Shown in pieces: positions 56,866 to 64,000 of a stretch of DNA of 64,000 nucleotides. The notes beneath the pieces are model-generated. The model saw only the letters and a list, made by a program, of their open reading frames with translations. It was not told the DNA's origin and searched no databases. Source of the DNA: Methylococcaceae bacterium (lineage in GTDB: Bacteria; Pseudomonadota; Gammaproteobacteria; Methylococcales; Methylomonadaceae); NCBI GenBank assembly GCA_006844705.1, contig SPJS01000061.1:62001-126000 (forward strand), given 5' to 3'. The first letter of the stretch is position 1. Each line of letters opens with the position of its first letter. Made by a program: the position numbers and the translations under genes.

Positions 56866-57363
56866 TTAAATAGGCCGTTCAATTTTTTCAATTTGATCCC
56901 AACGGAAAAAGTCCTCATCTTCCATCAGCAACTTAACCCATAAGAAAGATGCTTTTAAATTCATAACCGCCTGCTCGCTTAATTGTTCTCCCAATTCAAA
57001 AGCATATCCTCTGATCGCCAACATGGCCGTCTGAGGCGGAAGGGTATCAAACATTGTGGTATAGGTATTCAGCAAAGTGGCGGGCGTCATGCCGTGGGTG
57101 GTGTAGTGGGTGTCCTGGCGGGGCAGTATTGGACTAAAACTGAATGGCTCAGTGCCTTGCAAACTGGCATCGATCAGCAACACGCGCTGGCAGCCTTGCA
57201 TATCCATCACATGCTCGATCTGGACCTGATAATCGGTCAAATATTTTATCGGATGGCCACCAAGCTGTTGCTTTGGGTGTTGTTGCATGCGTTGCAGCAA
57301 CATCGGGCCCAACGCATCATCGCCTCGTGACAGATTGCCGTAGGCAAACACCAGCACCGTCAT
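56866..57363 (-). CDS. hoxW: Hydrogenase maturation protease HoxW
   Basis: 165 residues of the HyaD/HybD/HoxW fold. FAYGNLSRGDDALGPML at the N-terminus and the QIEHVMDMQGCQRVLLIDAS stretch carry the acidic residues that sense nickel. It removes the C-terminal peptide of the large subunit after nickel insertion. It lies 2 bases after hoxH, the last gene of the hydrogenase operon, which fixes its target as HoxH. Confidence 0.92.
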   Translation of the reverse strand: MTVLVFAYGNLSRGDDALGPMLLQRMQQHPKQQLGGHPIKYLTDYQVQIEHVMDMQGCQRVLLIDASLQGTEPFSFSPILPRQDTHYTTHGMTPATLLNTYTTMFDTLPPQTAMLAIRGYAFELGEQLSEQAVMNLKASFLWVKLLMEDEDFFRWDQIEKIERPI

Positions 57364-57365
57364 GC

Positions 57366-58790
57366 TCAGGCTTTGCTGAGGCTTTGTGTTGTATGGCCTT
57401 GATGATCGATTAAGTCAACCTGTAGCGGCATTTTACCCAGTGCGTGGGTGGCACAGGATAAACAGGGATCGTAGGCGCGCACCGTGACTTCCAGTTGATT
57501 CAGTAGCGGTTCGGTTAATTCGCGGCCATCCAGATACACATCAGCCACTTGACGGATTGATTCGTTCATTGCCTGATTATTATTGGTGGTGGACACGATC
57601 AGGTTGGCTTTTTTAATCAACCCGTCTTCGTTGATTTCATAATGATGAAACAGAGTGCCGCGCGGCGCTTCAATCACGCCGATACCGACTGCCTGCATAT
57701 CACCTTTAACCAGCAGGTCTTCTCCCTGCAAATCCGGGTCGTGTAGCAGTTGTTTGATCGACTCGGCGCAATGCAATACCTCTATCAGTCTTGCCCAATG
57801 ATAAGCCAGCGTGTATTGCACTATTCCATCTGCGGACAAGGCCTTGAATTCCACACGTTGCTGCTCGGCCAGCGGAGTATCGATGCTATCGCAATTATTC
57901 ACCCGCGCCAGCGGCCCGACCCGGTACCAGCCCTTGTCCACACCGAGCGAGCGGATAAACGGGAATTTCATAAAACTCCAGCTTTCCACGTGCTCATGAA
58001 TTAAATCCAGGTATTTCTCAGGATTTTGCTGATCGAATATGAGGGCATTGTCTGCTGATCTGGCACGTAAACCTCCATCATACAATTCAAGCGCACCATC
58101 AGCTTGTACCAGGCTGAACATATTGCTGCTAATCAGTGCGAATTGTTCATGGTATTCACGATTGCGCAAAAAGATGGTTTTGAATAACTCAACGGCATTT
58201 TGCGACCACGAGATAATTTGATCGATATCTTTCAACAACTCATCGCGTTCGGTGATCGACAGGTGCTTGTTGATACCGCCGGGGACTGCACCAGTGCCGT
58301 GGATACGCTTGCCTGCCGTCATGCGCACCACTTCCTGCCCGTATTTACGCAACAGCACCCCTTGTTTAGCCAACTCGGGATGATCTTCAATCACGCCTAT
58401 AATATTGCGGTGGCGTACCTCATCATCGTATCCGAACAGTAAATCCGGTGAGGACAGATGAAAAAAATGCAGCGCATGCGATTGCAGCACCTGGCCAAAA
58501 TGCATGAGCTTGCGCATTTTTTCGGCCGTTGGTGTCAATTGGGATACGCCCACCAGTCTGTCCATCGCTTTGGCGGCTGCCAGATGATGACTGACCGGAC
58601 AGATTCCGCACAGGCGTTGCACCATCACCGGCACTTCCCAATAGGGTCGGCCCTGGATGAATTTTTCAAAACCGCGGAATTCAGATATATGTAGCCTTGC
58701 CTGGGTAATCCGCTGATTCTCATCCTGATGCAGGGTAATTTTACCGTGCCCTTCTACGCGGGAGATGGGGTCTATCGTTATCTTAGTCAT
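57366..58790 (-). CDS. hoxH: NAD-reducing [NiFe]-hydrogenase large subunit HoxH
   Basis: 474 residues. The four nickel-iron ligands are intact: RLCGICPVSHH (Cys61, Cys64) and DPCLSCATH (Cys443, Cys446). Cleavage after His449 would remove a 25-residue tail beginning ALGKMPL. The N-terminus ITIDPISRVEGHGKI is canonical. It splits or forms H2 in the cytoplasm as part of a bidirectional group 3d enzyme. ATG at 58790 overlaps the hoxY stop codon; an upstream in-frame start at 58823 is not needed. No hyp assembly genes are present in the window. Confidence 0.96.
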   Translation of the reverse strand: MTKITIDPISRVEGHGKITLHQDENQRITQARLHISEFRGFEKFIQGRPYWEVPVMVQRLCGICPVSHHLAAAKAMDRLVGVSQLTPTAEKMRKLMHFGQVLQSHALHFFHLSSPDLLFGYDDEVRHRNIIGVIEDHPELAKQGVLLRKYGQEVVRMTAGKRIHGTGAVPGGINKHLSITERDELLKDIDQIISWSQNAVELFKTIFLRNREYHEQFALISSNMFSLVQADGALELYDGGLRARSADNALIFDQQNPEKYLDLIHEHVESWSFMKFPFIRSLGVDKGWYRVGPLARVNNCDSIDTPLAEQQRVEFKALSADGIVQYTLAYHWARLIEVLHCAESIKQLLHDPDLQGEDLLVKGDMQAVGIGVIEAPRGTLFHHYEINEDGLIKKANLIVSTTNNNQAMNESIRQVADVYLDGRELTEPLLNQLEVTVRAYDPCLSCATHALGKMPLQVDLIDHQGHTTQSLSKA

Positions 58791-59322
58791 AATAAATCTG
58801 TTGCGGCGTAAACACAGGCTCACGACCGGCCAGCAGGTCAGTCAGCATTTTCCAGATCATGTCGGCAGGCGGCGGACATCCCGGCAAAAAATAATCAATT
58901 TTGACGACCTCCTGTACCGGATGCACTTTATCCAGTAATTTCGGCAAATCCGGGTCATTCGGTACCATAGGGTTATCCAGACCGATGCCATCCAGGTAGG
59001 ACTCCTTGATACATTCAGTCAGCGAATAATGATTGCGCATGGCCGGCACACCGCCATTTAATGCACAGGCGCCGATCGCCACCAGTGTTTTACATTCGCG
59101 GCGAAATTCACGCAGGACTTCGACATTTTCCGAATTTGCCACCGCGCCTTCGATTATGCCGATATCGCATTGCGAGGCATGTTTGATATCGGTGAGTGGG
59201 CTGCGGTTAAATTCAACTATGTCCACCAGATCTATCAGTCGTTCATCAATATCCAGAATCGACATGTGACAACCGAAACAACCGGCCAACGAGGTTGTGG
59301 CAATCTTGATCTTACCCTTCAT
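58783..59322 (-). CDS. hoxY: NAD-reducing hydrogenase small subunit HoxY
   Basis: 179 residues, the short form typical of soluble hydrogenases, holding one proximal [4Fe-4S] cluster. The ligands lie in AGCFGCHMS (Cys15, Cys18), IGACALNGG and FLPGCPPPAD. No Tat signal, in keeping with a cytoplasmic enzyme. It overlaps hoxU by 11 bases and hoxH by 8 bases. Confidence 0.96.
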   Translation of the reverse strand: MKGKIKIATTSLAGCFGCHMSILDIDERLIDLVDIVEFNRSPLTDIKHASQCDIGIIEGAVANSENVEVLREFRRECKTLVAIGACALNGGVPAMRNHYSLTECIKESYLDGIGLDNPMVPNDPDLPKLLDKVHPVQEVVKIDYFLPGCPPPADMIWKMLTDLLAGREPVFTPQQIYYD

Positions 59323-60016
59323 GACCGCTCACCTGCTGTTGTTCAATCGGTTTCAGATCAAAACTGCGTTGTCCGATAGGTGTTACAAATCCATAATGTT
59401 TCGGCAATATCGAACCCACAGGGCACACCGATGCCGCTCGGTCCTGCACCGAAAAATCGGTACTTCCCAGTTGTCCATCTACAGCATTCACGATCAACTG
59501 CGCCTGACCGCCGCGCCCGGCAATGGCAAACACCGATTTGCCATCTATATCGCGACTGGCACGGACACAGAGTTCACAATTAATACAGCGATTTTTATCA
59601 AGAATAAAATCCTCATGACTGGCATCAATCTCACGCTGTGGATATTGAAAAGTAAACTCCGCAGTCAACATACCGCAATATTCAGCGACGGATTGCAGCG
59701 TGCAGGCCCCACTTTTTTCACAGGACGGACACACATGATTGCCTTCGGCAAACAACATTTCCAGCACCTGTTTGCGGGTCTGTTGCAAATCATCGCTCAT
59801 GTGACTTATTTGCATGCCATCCTGTGCTTCGGTTGTACAGGCTGATACCTGCCGTCCATTTACCTCTACCATGCACACACGACAACTGCCGTGAGCGGTA
59901 AATTCAGGGTGATAACACAAATGCGGGATATATACCCCCGCATTGGACGCTGCCTGGATAATGCTTTGCCCCGGCTGAAAATCTATGGATTTATCATCAA
60001 TCTGTATGCTGGCCAT
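59312..60016 (-). CDS. hoxU: NAD-reducing hydrogenase diaphorase subunit HoxU
   Basis: 234 residues, homologous to the N-terminal part of NuoG. A plant-type [2Fe-2S] domain comes first (HLCYHPEFTAHGSCRVCMVEV), then a His-Cys3 [4Fe-4S] region (HVCPSCEKSGACTLQ) and a ferredoxin-like set (KNRCINCELCVRASRDIDG, CPVGS). It carries electrons between HoxF and HoxY. It starts on the TAATG overlap with hoxF. Confidence 0.96.
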   Translation of the reverse strand: MASIQIDDKSIDFQPGQSIIQAASNAGVYIPHLCYHPEFTAHGSCRVCMVEVNGRQVSACTTEAQDGMQISHMSDDLQQTRKQVLEMLFAEGNHVCPSCEKSGACTLQSVAEYCGMLTAEFTFQYPQREIDASHEDFILDKNRCINCELCVRASRDIDGKSVFAIAGRGGQAQLIVNAVDGQLGSTDFSVQDRAASVCPVGSILPKHYGFVTPIGQRSFDLKPIEQQQVSGHEG

Positions 60017-61779
60017 TAACGTAGGTCTCCGCTGAGCGTTGCCACAAGCTGTTCATATTCAGCAACAGCCGCCGTCAGATCAAACTGCGGATTATCATCA
60101 AGTGGGCCGTGCGCGCTAAAAAGTTCGGGCGATTGCTGCAGGGCATTCAAAAATGCCGTCGGCGCGCTGCTGCCTAATCCGCAAAAACTGTTTTGTTGCA
60201 TGAGTTTTGCAATGTCATTAAGTTGCTGCAATTCCGATGTGCTGCCCTGCCCCTGTTTGAAGCAACAGATAATGTCGTCGATGAGTTGGGTTCCCACCCG
60301 GCAGGGTGTGCAAAATCCGCAGCTTTCGTGTGTGAAGAAATTGGAAAAGTTGGCCAGCATGTCCAACAGGTTACGCTGCCTGCCAATCACCATGAACGAG
60401 CCACCGGTAGCTAAATCCTCATGGCACATACGTCGTTCAAAGTCACGAGCCAAAACGGTGGTGCCTGCTGCTCCGGCCATTTGAATGGCCTGGGTCTGTT
60501 CCCCTCCACACGCAGCCAGAATCTCTGTTACTGTCACTCCAAATGGAAATTCATAGATGCCAGGATCACGGCAATCACCGCTGATGCTTAACAAGCGCGT
60601 GCCTTTGGAGGCGTCTGTTCCAACACCTGCAAACCAGTCTGCGCCCAATAGCATGATTCGGCTCACTGACCAGAAGCTTTCTACATTGTTGACGACAGTA
60701 GGCTGGCCCAGATAGCCACTCACTACCGGAAAAGGCGGTCTGATGCGGGGAATGCCGCGCTTGCCTTCCAGCGATTCAATCAACGCAGACTCTTCTCCGC
60801 AAATATAAGCGCCAGCGCCAAGATGAATATCAATATCGAAAGCAAGGTCTTCACCCAGAATATGTGCGCCAAGCAAGCCGTCATCACGCCGTTGTTGCAG
60901 CACCTGCTGCAATTGCGGCAACAGGTAACGATATTCACCACGCAGATACACCAATCCGCGGGTCGCCCCGATAACCGCCGCACACACGGTCATGCCTTCA
61001 AACACATCATGGGCATATTGATTGAGCAATACTCTGTCCTTGAACGTACCTGGCTCACCTTCATCGGCATTACATACCACATAGCGCTGACCGGCTTCGG
61101 TCTGCGCACAAAATCGCCACTTGCTGGCCGTACTGAAACCGGCACCGCCCCGACCTTTTAATCCAGCGGCTTCCAATGTTTCAAGGCTTTGTTCCCTGCC
61201 TTGCTGAATGGCCGTTTTGATCGCTGCCCCCGGCTGACACTCGACAGACAACTGAATGTCCCGGCGCAGAATATTGTCTTCTTTTTCAAAAAAATGAGAG
61301 GGCCATTGGTCTACCGGCAACCTCTGTTCAATTAATTCAGCGATGTGTTCAATGCGCTCATCATCGACGCGATTAATCGCCCAGCCATTGACCAGAATCG
61401 CGGGCCCCTGGTCACATAATCCGGTACAGGACGTATATTCAATAGAGACATTAACATCGGCCAGGCGAGAGTTCAGCTTCTTAAACAATGTCTGATTGCC
61501 AAGAAACTGATCGGTAATATTGTTGCTGATCAGAATTTGATAATCGCCTGATTTTTCAAACGACAGAAAACTGTAAAACTCGACCACTACATTGATATCA
61601 GCATAGCTTAGACCAAGCTGTTGCTGCAGCAACTCGACGGTATCAGCAGGAATATGCAGATAGGCCTCCTGTATTTTGATCAGGCACTGAAGCAGCAGGG
61701 AGTGATCACTTGTATGCTGAATAAAACGGATCGCTTCTGTCTGTTTTTCAGACTGCTGAATGTCGTCAGGTTTACCCAT
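60016..61779 (-). CDS. hoxF: NAD-reducing hydrogenase diaphorase subunit HoxF with fused NuoE-like domain
   Basis: 587 residues. Residues about 20-160 are a NuoE/HoxE-like thioredoxin-fold domain with only one of the two usual Cys pairs (YTSCTGLCDQG). Residues 190-560 are NuoF-like: GLKGRGGAGFSTASKWRF binds FMN/NAD, GAYICGEESALIES follows, and CGFCTPCRVGT plus a later Cys hold a [4Fe-4S] cluster. It is the site of NAD+ reduction. The fusion explains the absence of a separate hoxE. First gene of hoxFUYHW. Confidence 0.95.
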   Translation of the reverse strand: MGKPDDIQQSEKQTEAIRFIQHTSDHSLLLQCLIKIQEAYLHIPADTVELLQQQLGLSYADINVVVEFYSFLSFEKSGDYQILISNNITDQFLGNQTLFKKLNSRLADVNVSIEYTSCTGLCDQGPAILVNGWAINRVDDERIEHIAELIEQRLPVDQWPSHFFEKEDNILRRDIQLSVECQPGAAIKTAIQQGREQSLETLEAAGLKGRGGAGFSTASKWRFCAQTEAGQRYVVCNADEGEPGTFKDRVLLNQYAHDVFEGMTVCAAVIGATRGLVYLRGEYRYLLPQLQQVLQQRRDDGLLGAHILGEDLAFDIDIHLGAGAYICGEESALIESLEGKRGIPRIRPPFPVVSGYLGQPTVVNNVESFWSVSRIMLLGADWFAGVGTDASKGTRLLSISGDCRDPGIYEFPFGVTVTEILAACGGEQTQAIQMAGAAGTTVLARDFERRMCHEDLATGGSFMVIGRQRNLLDMLANFSNFFTHESCGFCTPCRVGTQLIDDIICCFKQGQGSTSELQQLNDIAKLMQQNSFCGLGSSAPTAFLNALQQSPELFSAHGPLDDNPQFDLTAAVAEYEQLVATLSGDLR

Positions 61780-61886
61780 TATTCCTCTGTCACTGTCCCA
61801 TGGAAAACACCATCATCGCTTTCATTAAATTTACACATAGGTGCTATAGCATGTGAAAACCAATATAAATTATGAGGAATTTAATC

Positions 61887-63692
61887 ATGAATAAACACCT
61901 TTTGCCAGCCAATGTCAGCATTATTTTATTCGCAAGTTTCAATGCCACTGCCGGACTACCCAATGGCGTGGCCTCGGGCGATGTCAGTCAAAACTCCGCT
62001 GTGTTATGGTCACGCAGTGACAACCTCGGTGCTCTTACTTTCGAGTATTCCAAACAGGCCGATTTTTCATCTATTGAAGGTACGGTCGCCCATACCATCG
62101 GCGATACGCTGGTTCCGGCCAAGACCAAAATCTCCGGTCTGGATGCCAACAGCCAATATTATTACCGCGCAACAGACAGCACCGGTGCTGTCGCCAGCGG
62201 AATGTTTAAAACTTTCGCAGAAACCGGCAGTGGACATCATGGCATTCGCTTTGGTGTGAGTGGTGATTGGCGGGGTGAGCTATCGCCTTATGCGGCGTTG
62301 TCGAATGTGCCCTCTCGCCAACTGGATTTCTTTGCCGTACTGGGAGATACCGTTTATGCCGATTACGCAAGCCCGGCGGTCAATAAACCACAAGCGAGCA
62401 GTTTGACGGACTTTCGCCTGAAGCACGATGAAGTGTATTCAGCGCGTCATGGTATTAACAGCCTGGGTAATTTGCGTGCATCAACCTCTGTTTTTGCAAC
62501 CATCGATGACCATGAAGTCACCAATGATTTTTCCGGCTTTGCCGACGTCAGCAGCGATGCACGTTTTTCTGCTGACCCTGCCGGTACGCCGATTAACGAT
62601 TCCACCTTGTACGAAAACGGCCTGCAGGCTTTTCAGGAATACAACCCGATTGCTGATGAGTTCTATAGCAACACCGGTACTGATCCTCGCATGGATGGCG
62701 AAAGAAAACTGTATCGCCAACGCAGTATGGGCGATGATGCATTGTTTATTTCATTGGATACCCGTACTTTTCGTGACCCTGGCTTAACGGAAGTCAGCAA
62801 TCCACTGGATCCTGCACAAGTAGGACAATATCTGGCCACCTCATTAACTGCGGATCGCACTCTGCTGGGTCAACGTCAGCTGGCTGATTTGAAAGCAGAC
62901 GTGCTGGATGCTCATAACAACGGTGTGACCTGGAAATTTATCTCGGTGCCCGAACCAGCGCAAAACCTGGGTGTGGTCGGTGCATCTGATCGCTTTGAAG
63001 GCTATGCCAAAGAACGTACGGAAATTCTGAAATTTATCGAAGATAATCATATTGAAAATGTTGTCTTCATCACGGCCGATATTCACGGCACCGTGGTAAA
63101 CAATCTTGCTTACCAACAATTGACCGCGACCGGCATTGAGCAGGTGCCTACATCAGTTTTTGAAATCAGCACCGGCTCGGTGGCCTTTGATTCCCCTTTC
63201 GGCCCCAGTGTTTTGGACATTGCCGCATCCATTCCGGCAGCACCTGGCGTCACCTTGCTTGACGTGTTTCTGGGTGGTTTGGGTTTACCCAGTCGTGAAG
63301 CGTTTGATGCGCTGCCATTAGCGGTAAAGGATCAAGCCATCAAAGCATTGCTTGATGAACAGATCGTTCCGCTGGGTTATTCTCCTGTGGGACTGGAAGA
63401 TTCAGACATTAACGTCACATTGCTGGAAGGCGGCTACACCGCTTTACACACCTACGGCTGGACGGAATTTGAAATCGATGCGGACACACAAAACCTGCTG
63501 GTAACAACATTCGGTGTTGAATATTATGGTGAAGATGATCTGGCCAACAATCTGGCGGATATTCTGGCACTTGAACCGCAGATTATCAGTCAGTTTGAAG
63601 TTAAACCTCAGGTCAGTGCCGTTCCACTTCCTGCCGCGATGTGGATGTTCCTGTCAGCCCTTGCGGGTATTACACGTTTGCGCAAGAAATAA
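61887..63692 (+). CDS. PhoD-family phosphatase/phosphodiesterase with VPLPA-CTERM-type tail
   Basis: 601 residues. Signal peptide (IILFASFNATA), a PhoD N-terminal beta-sandwich (PNGVASGDVSQNSAVLWSRS), then the metallophosphoesterase core with metal ligands in GVSGDW, AVLGDTVYADY, TIDDHEVTNDF and FITADIHGT. The C-terminus is a sorting signal: VPLPAAMWMFLS, a hydrophobic helix and RLRKK. The enzyme is therefore likely exported and then anchored or released by an exosortase. It would free phosphate from organic esters. GAGG lies before ATG 61887. Divergent from hoxF. Confidence 0.9.
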   Translation: MNKHLLPANVSIILFASFNATAGLPNGVASGDVSQNSAVLWSRSDNLGALTFEYSKQADFSSIEGTVAHTIGDTLVPAKTKISGLDANSQYYYRATDSTGAVASGMFKTFAETGSGHHGIRFGVSGDWRGELSPYAALSNVPSRQLDFFAVLGDTVYADYASPAVNKPQASSLTDFRLKHDEVYSARHGINSLGNLRASTSVFATIDDHEVTNDFSGFADVSSDARFSADPAGTPINDSTLYENGLQAFQEYNPIADEFYSNTGTDPRMDGERKLYRQRSMGDDALFISLDTRTFRDPGLTEVSNPLDPAQVGQYLATSLTADRTLLGQRQLADLKADVLDAHNNGVTWKFISVPEPAQNLGVVGASDRFEGYAKERTEILKFIEDNHIENVVFITADIHGTVVNNLAYQQLTATGIEQVPTSVFEISTGSVAFDSPFGPSVLDIAASIPAAPGVTLLDVFLGGLGLPSREAFDALPLAVKDQAIKALLDEQIVPLGYSPVGLEDSDINVTLLEGGYTALHTYGWTEFEIDADTQNLLVTTFGVEYYGEDDLANNLADILALEPQIISQFEVKPQVSAVPLPAAMWMFLSALAGITRLRKK

Positions 63693-63704
63693 ATGCTGTG
63701 TTTT

Positions 63705-63733
63705 CTGCCGTTATCCTCAATGGATAGCGGCAG
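63705..63733. terminator. Hairpin between the phosphatase and MscS genes
   Basis: CTGCCGTTATCC (63705-63716) pairs with GGATAGCGGCAG (63722-63733), one G-T wobble, loop of 5 bases. It lies 13 bases after the phosphatase stop codon and 10 bases before the end of the convergent gene. No T run. Confidence 0.5.
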
Positions 63734-63742
63734 CCCCGCCCC

Positions 63743-64000
63743 TCAAGACTTATCCTGAATAATCCGCACATCGCGTTGCGGAAATGGAATTTCGATATTG
63801 TGTTCTTTCAATATTATCCAAATCATCATGAGCAGGTCAGCTTCAACGCGATTTTCGCCATCATCGATTCCTTCAATCCAGTATTCCACACCGAATACAA
63901 CGCCATTGTCTCCAAATGAACGAATTTCACAATCGGGTTTTTCCGGCACCTGTAATACCTTGGGGTGTTTTTCAATCGTGCTTATGATTAATTCCGGTAT
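63743..64000 (-). CDS. MscS-family mechanosensitive channel (3' part; 5' end outside window)
   Basis: 85 codons are open up to the right edge, reading IIPELIISTIEKHPKVLQV then PEKPDCEIRSFGDNGVVFGVEYW, and ending EHNIEIPFPQRDVRIIQD. This is the C-terminal alpha/beta part of MscS channels, where FGDxx and the IPFPQRD end are strongly conserved. Only this part can be assigned; the membrane part lies beyond the window. It would open under hypo-osmotic shock. Confidence 0.88.
   Translation of the reverse strand: MPELIISTIEKHPKVLQVPEKPDCEIRSFGDNGVVFGVEYWIEGIDDGENRVEADLLMMIWIILKEHNIEIPFPQRDVRIIQDKS

Overview
The window looks like chromosome from a gammaproteobacterium, most likely a sulfur- and hydrogen-oxidising one. 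Three things point there. Housekeeping genes are of gammaproteobacterial type (nlpD-rpoS, hflD, rnr-rlmB, ruvCAB with yebC, a Slp lipoprotein, DUF3301 and DUF3530 proteins). There is a flavocytochrome c sulfide dehydrogenase pair (fccAB). There is also a complete structural operon for a soluble NAD-reducing [NiFe] hydrogenase (hoxFUYH plus its protease hoxW). Two exported proteins end in VPLPA-CTERM-type sorting tails. I see no prophage, complete insertion sequence, CRISPR array or rRNA operon.

Layout. 1-9.1 kb: VanZ-like gene end, rpoS, nlpD and a membrane J-domain protein in one operon, mobB, a rhomboid protease, a TMEM43 homologue and the very long hrpA helicase gene. 9.1-16.8 kb is an accessory-looking stretch: a CTERM-sorted secreted protein, a SprA-type putative metalloprotease, a tandem pair of small paralogues of unknown function, a Slp lipoprotein, an animal-type haem peroxidase, a PilZ protein, a BrkB membrane protein and a cytochrome c fusion. 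17-29 kb: proS, a rubredoxin gene of only 55 codons, tRNA-Leu(CAG), rnr-rlmB, an L,D-transpeptidase, fccAB, an inositol-monophosphatase-family enzyme, a beta-carbonic anhydrase, a SIMPL protein and rpe.

29-34.7 kb: an ABC exporter operon (adaptor, ATPase, two paralogous permeases), a thioredoxin-like protein and cobO. A 169-bp MITE-like element with terminal inverted repeats sits exactly between the two permease genes, and a second, inverted copy lies at 42.8 kb. 34.8-42.6 kb holds mostly small membrane or regulatory proteins, a SpoIIE-phosphatase/HATPase regulator, mutM, hflD and a rhodanese lipoprotein. 43.3-53.7 kb: copZ-copA, a Wzz/GumC-like protein with an unusual C-terminal domain, uvrB, aspC, nhaD and an LpxH-like hydrolase. 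53.9-63.7 kb: ruvCAB-yebC, the hox operon and a PhoD-family phosphatase with a CTERM tail. The window ends in the 3' part of an MscS-type channel gene.

The most unusual observation is the protein at 45899-47842. Its N-terminal two thirds are a Wzz-like chain-length regulator with two membrane segments and a coiled coil. Its cytoplasmic C-terminus resembles a tyrosine-recombinase catalytic domain that has lost nearly all catalytic residues. The MITE pair, the duplicated small-gene pair with duplicated leader, and the phosphatase carrying a CTERM tail are the next most interesting. All functional calls rest on reading motifs by eye; no database search was run.
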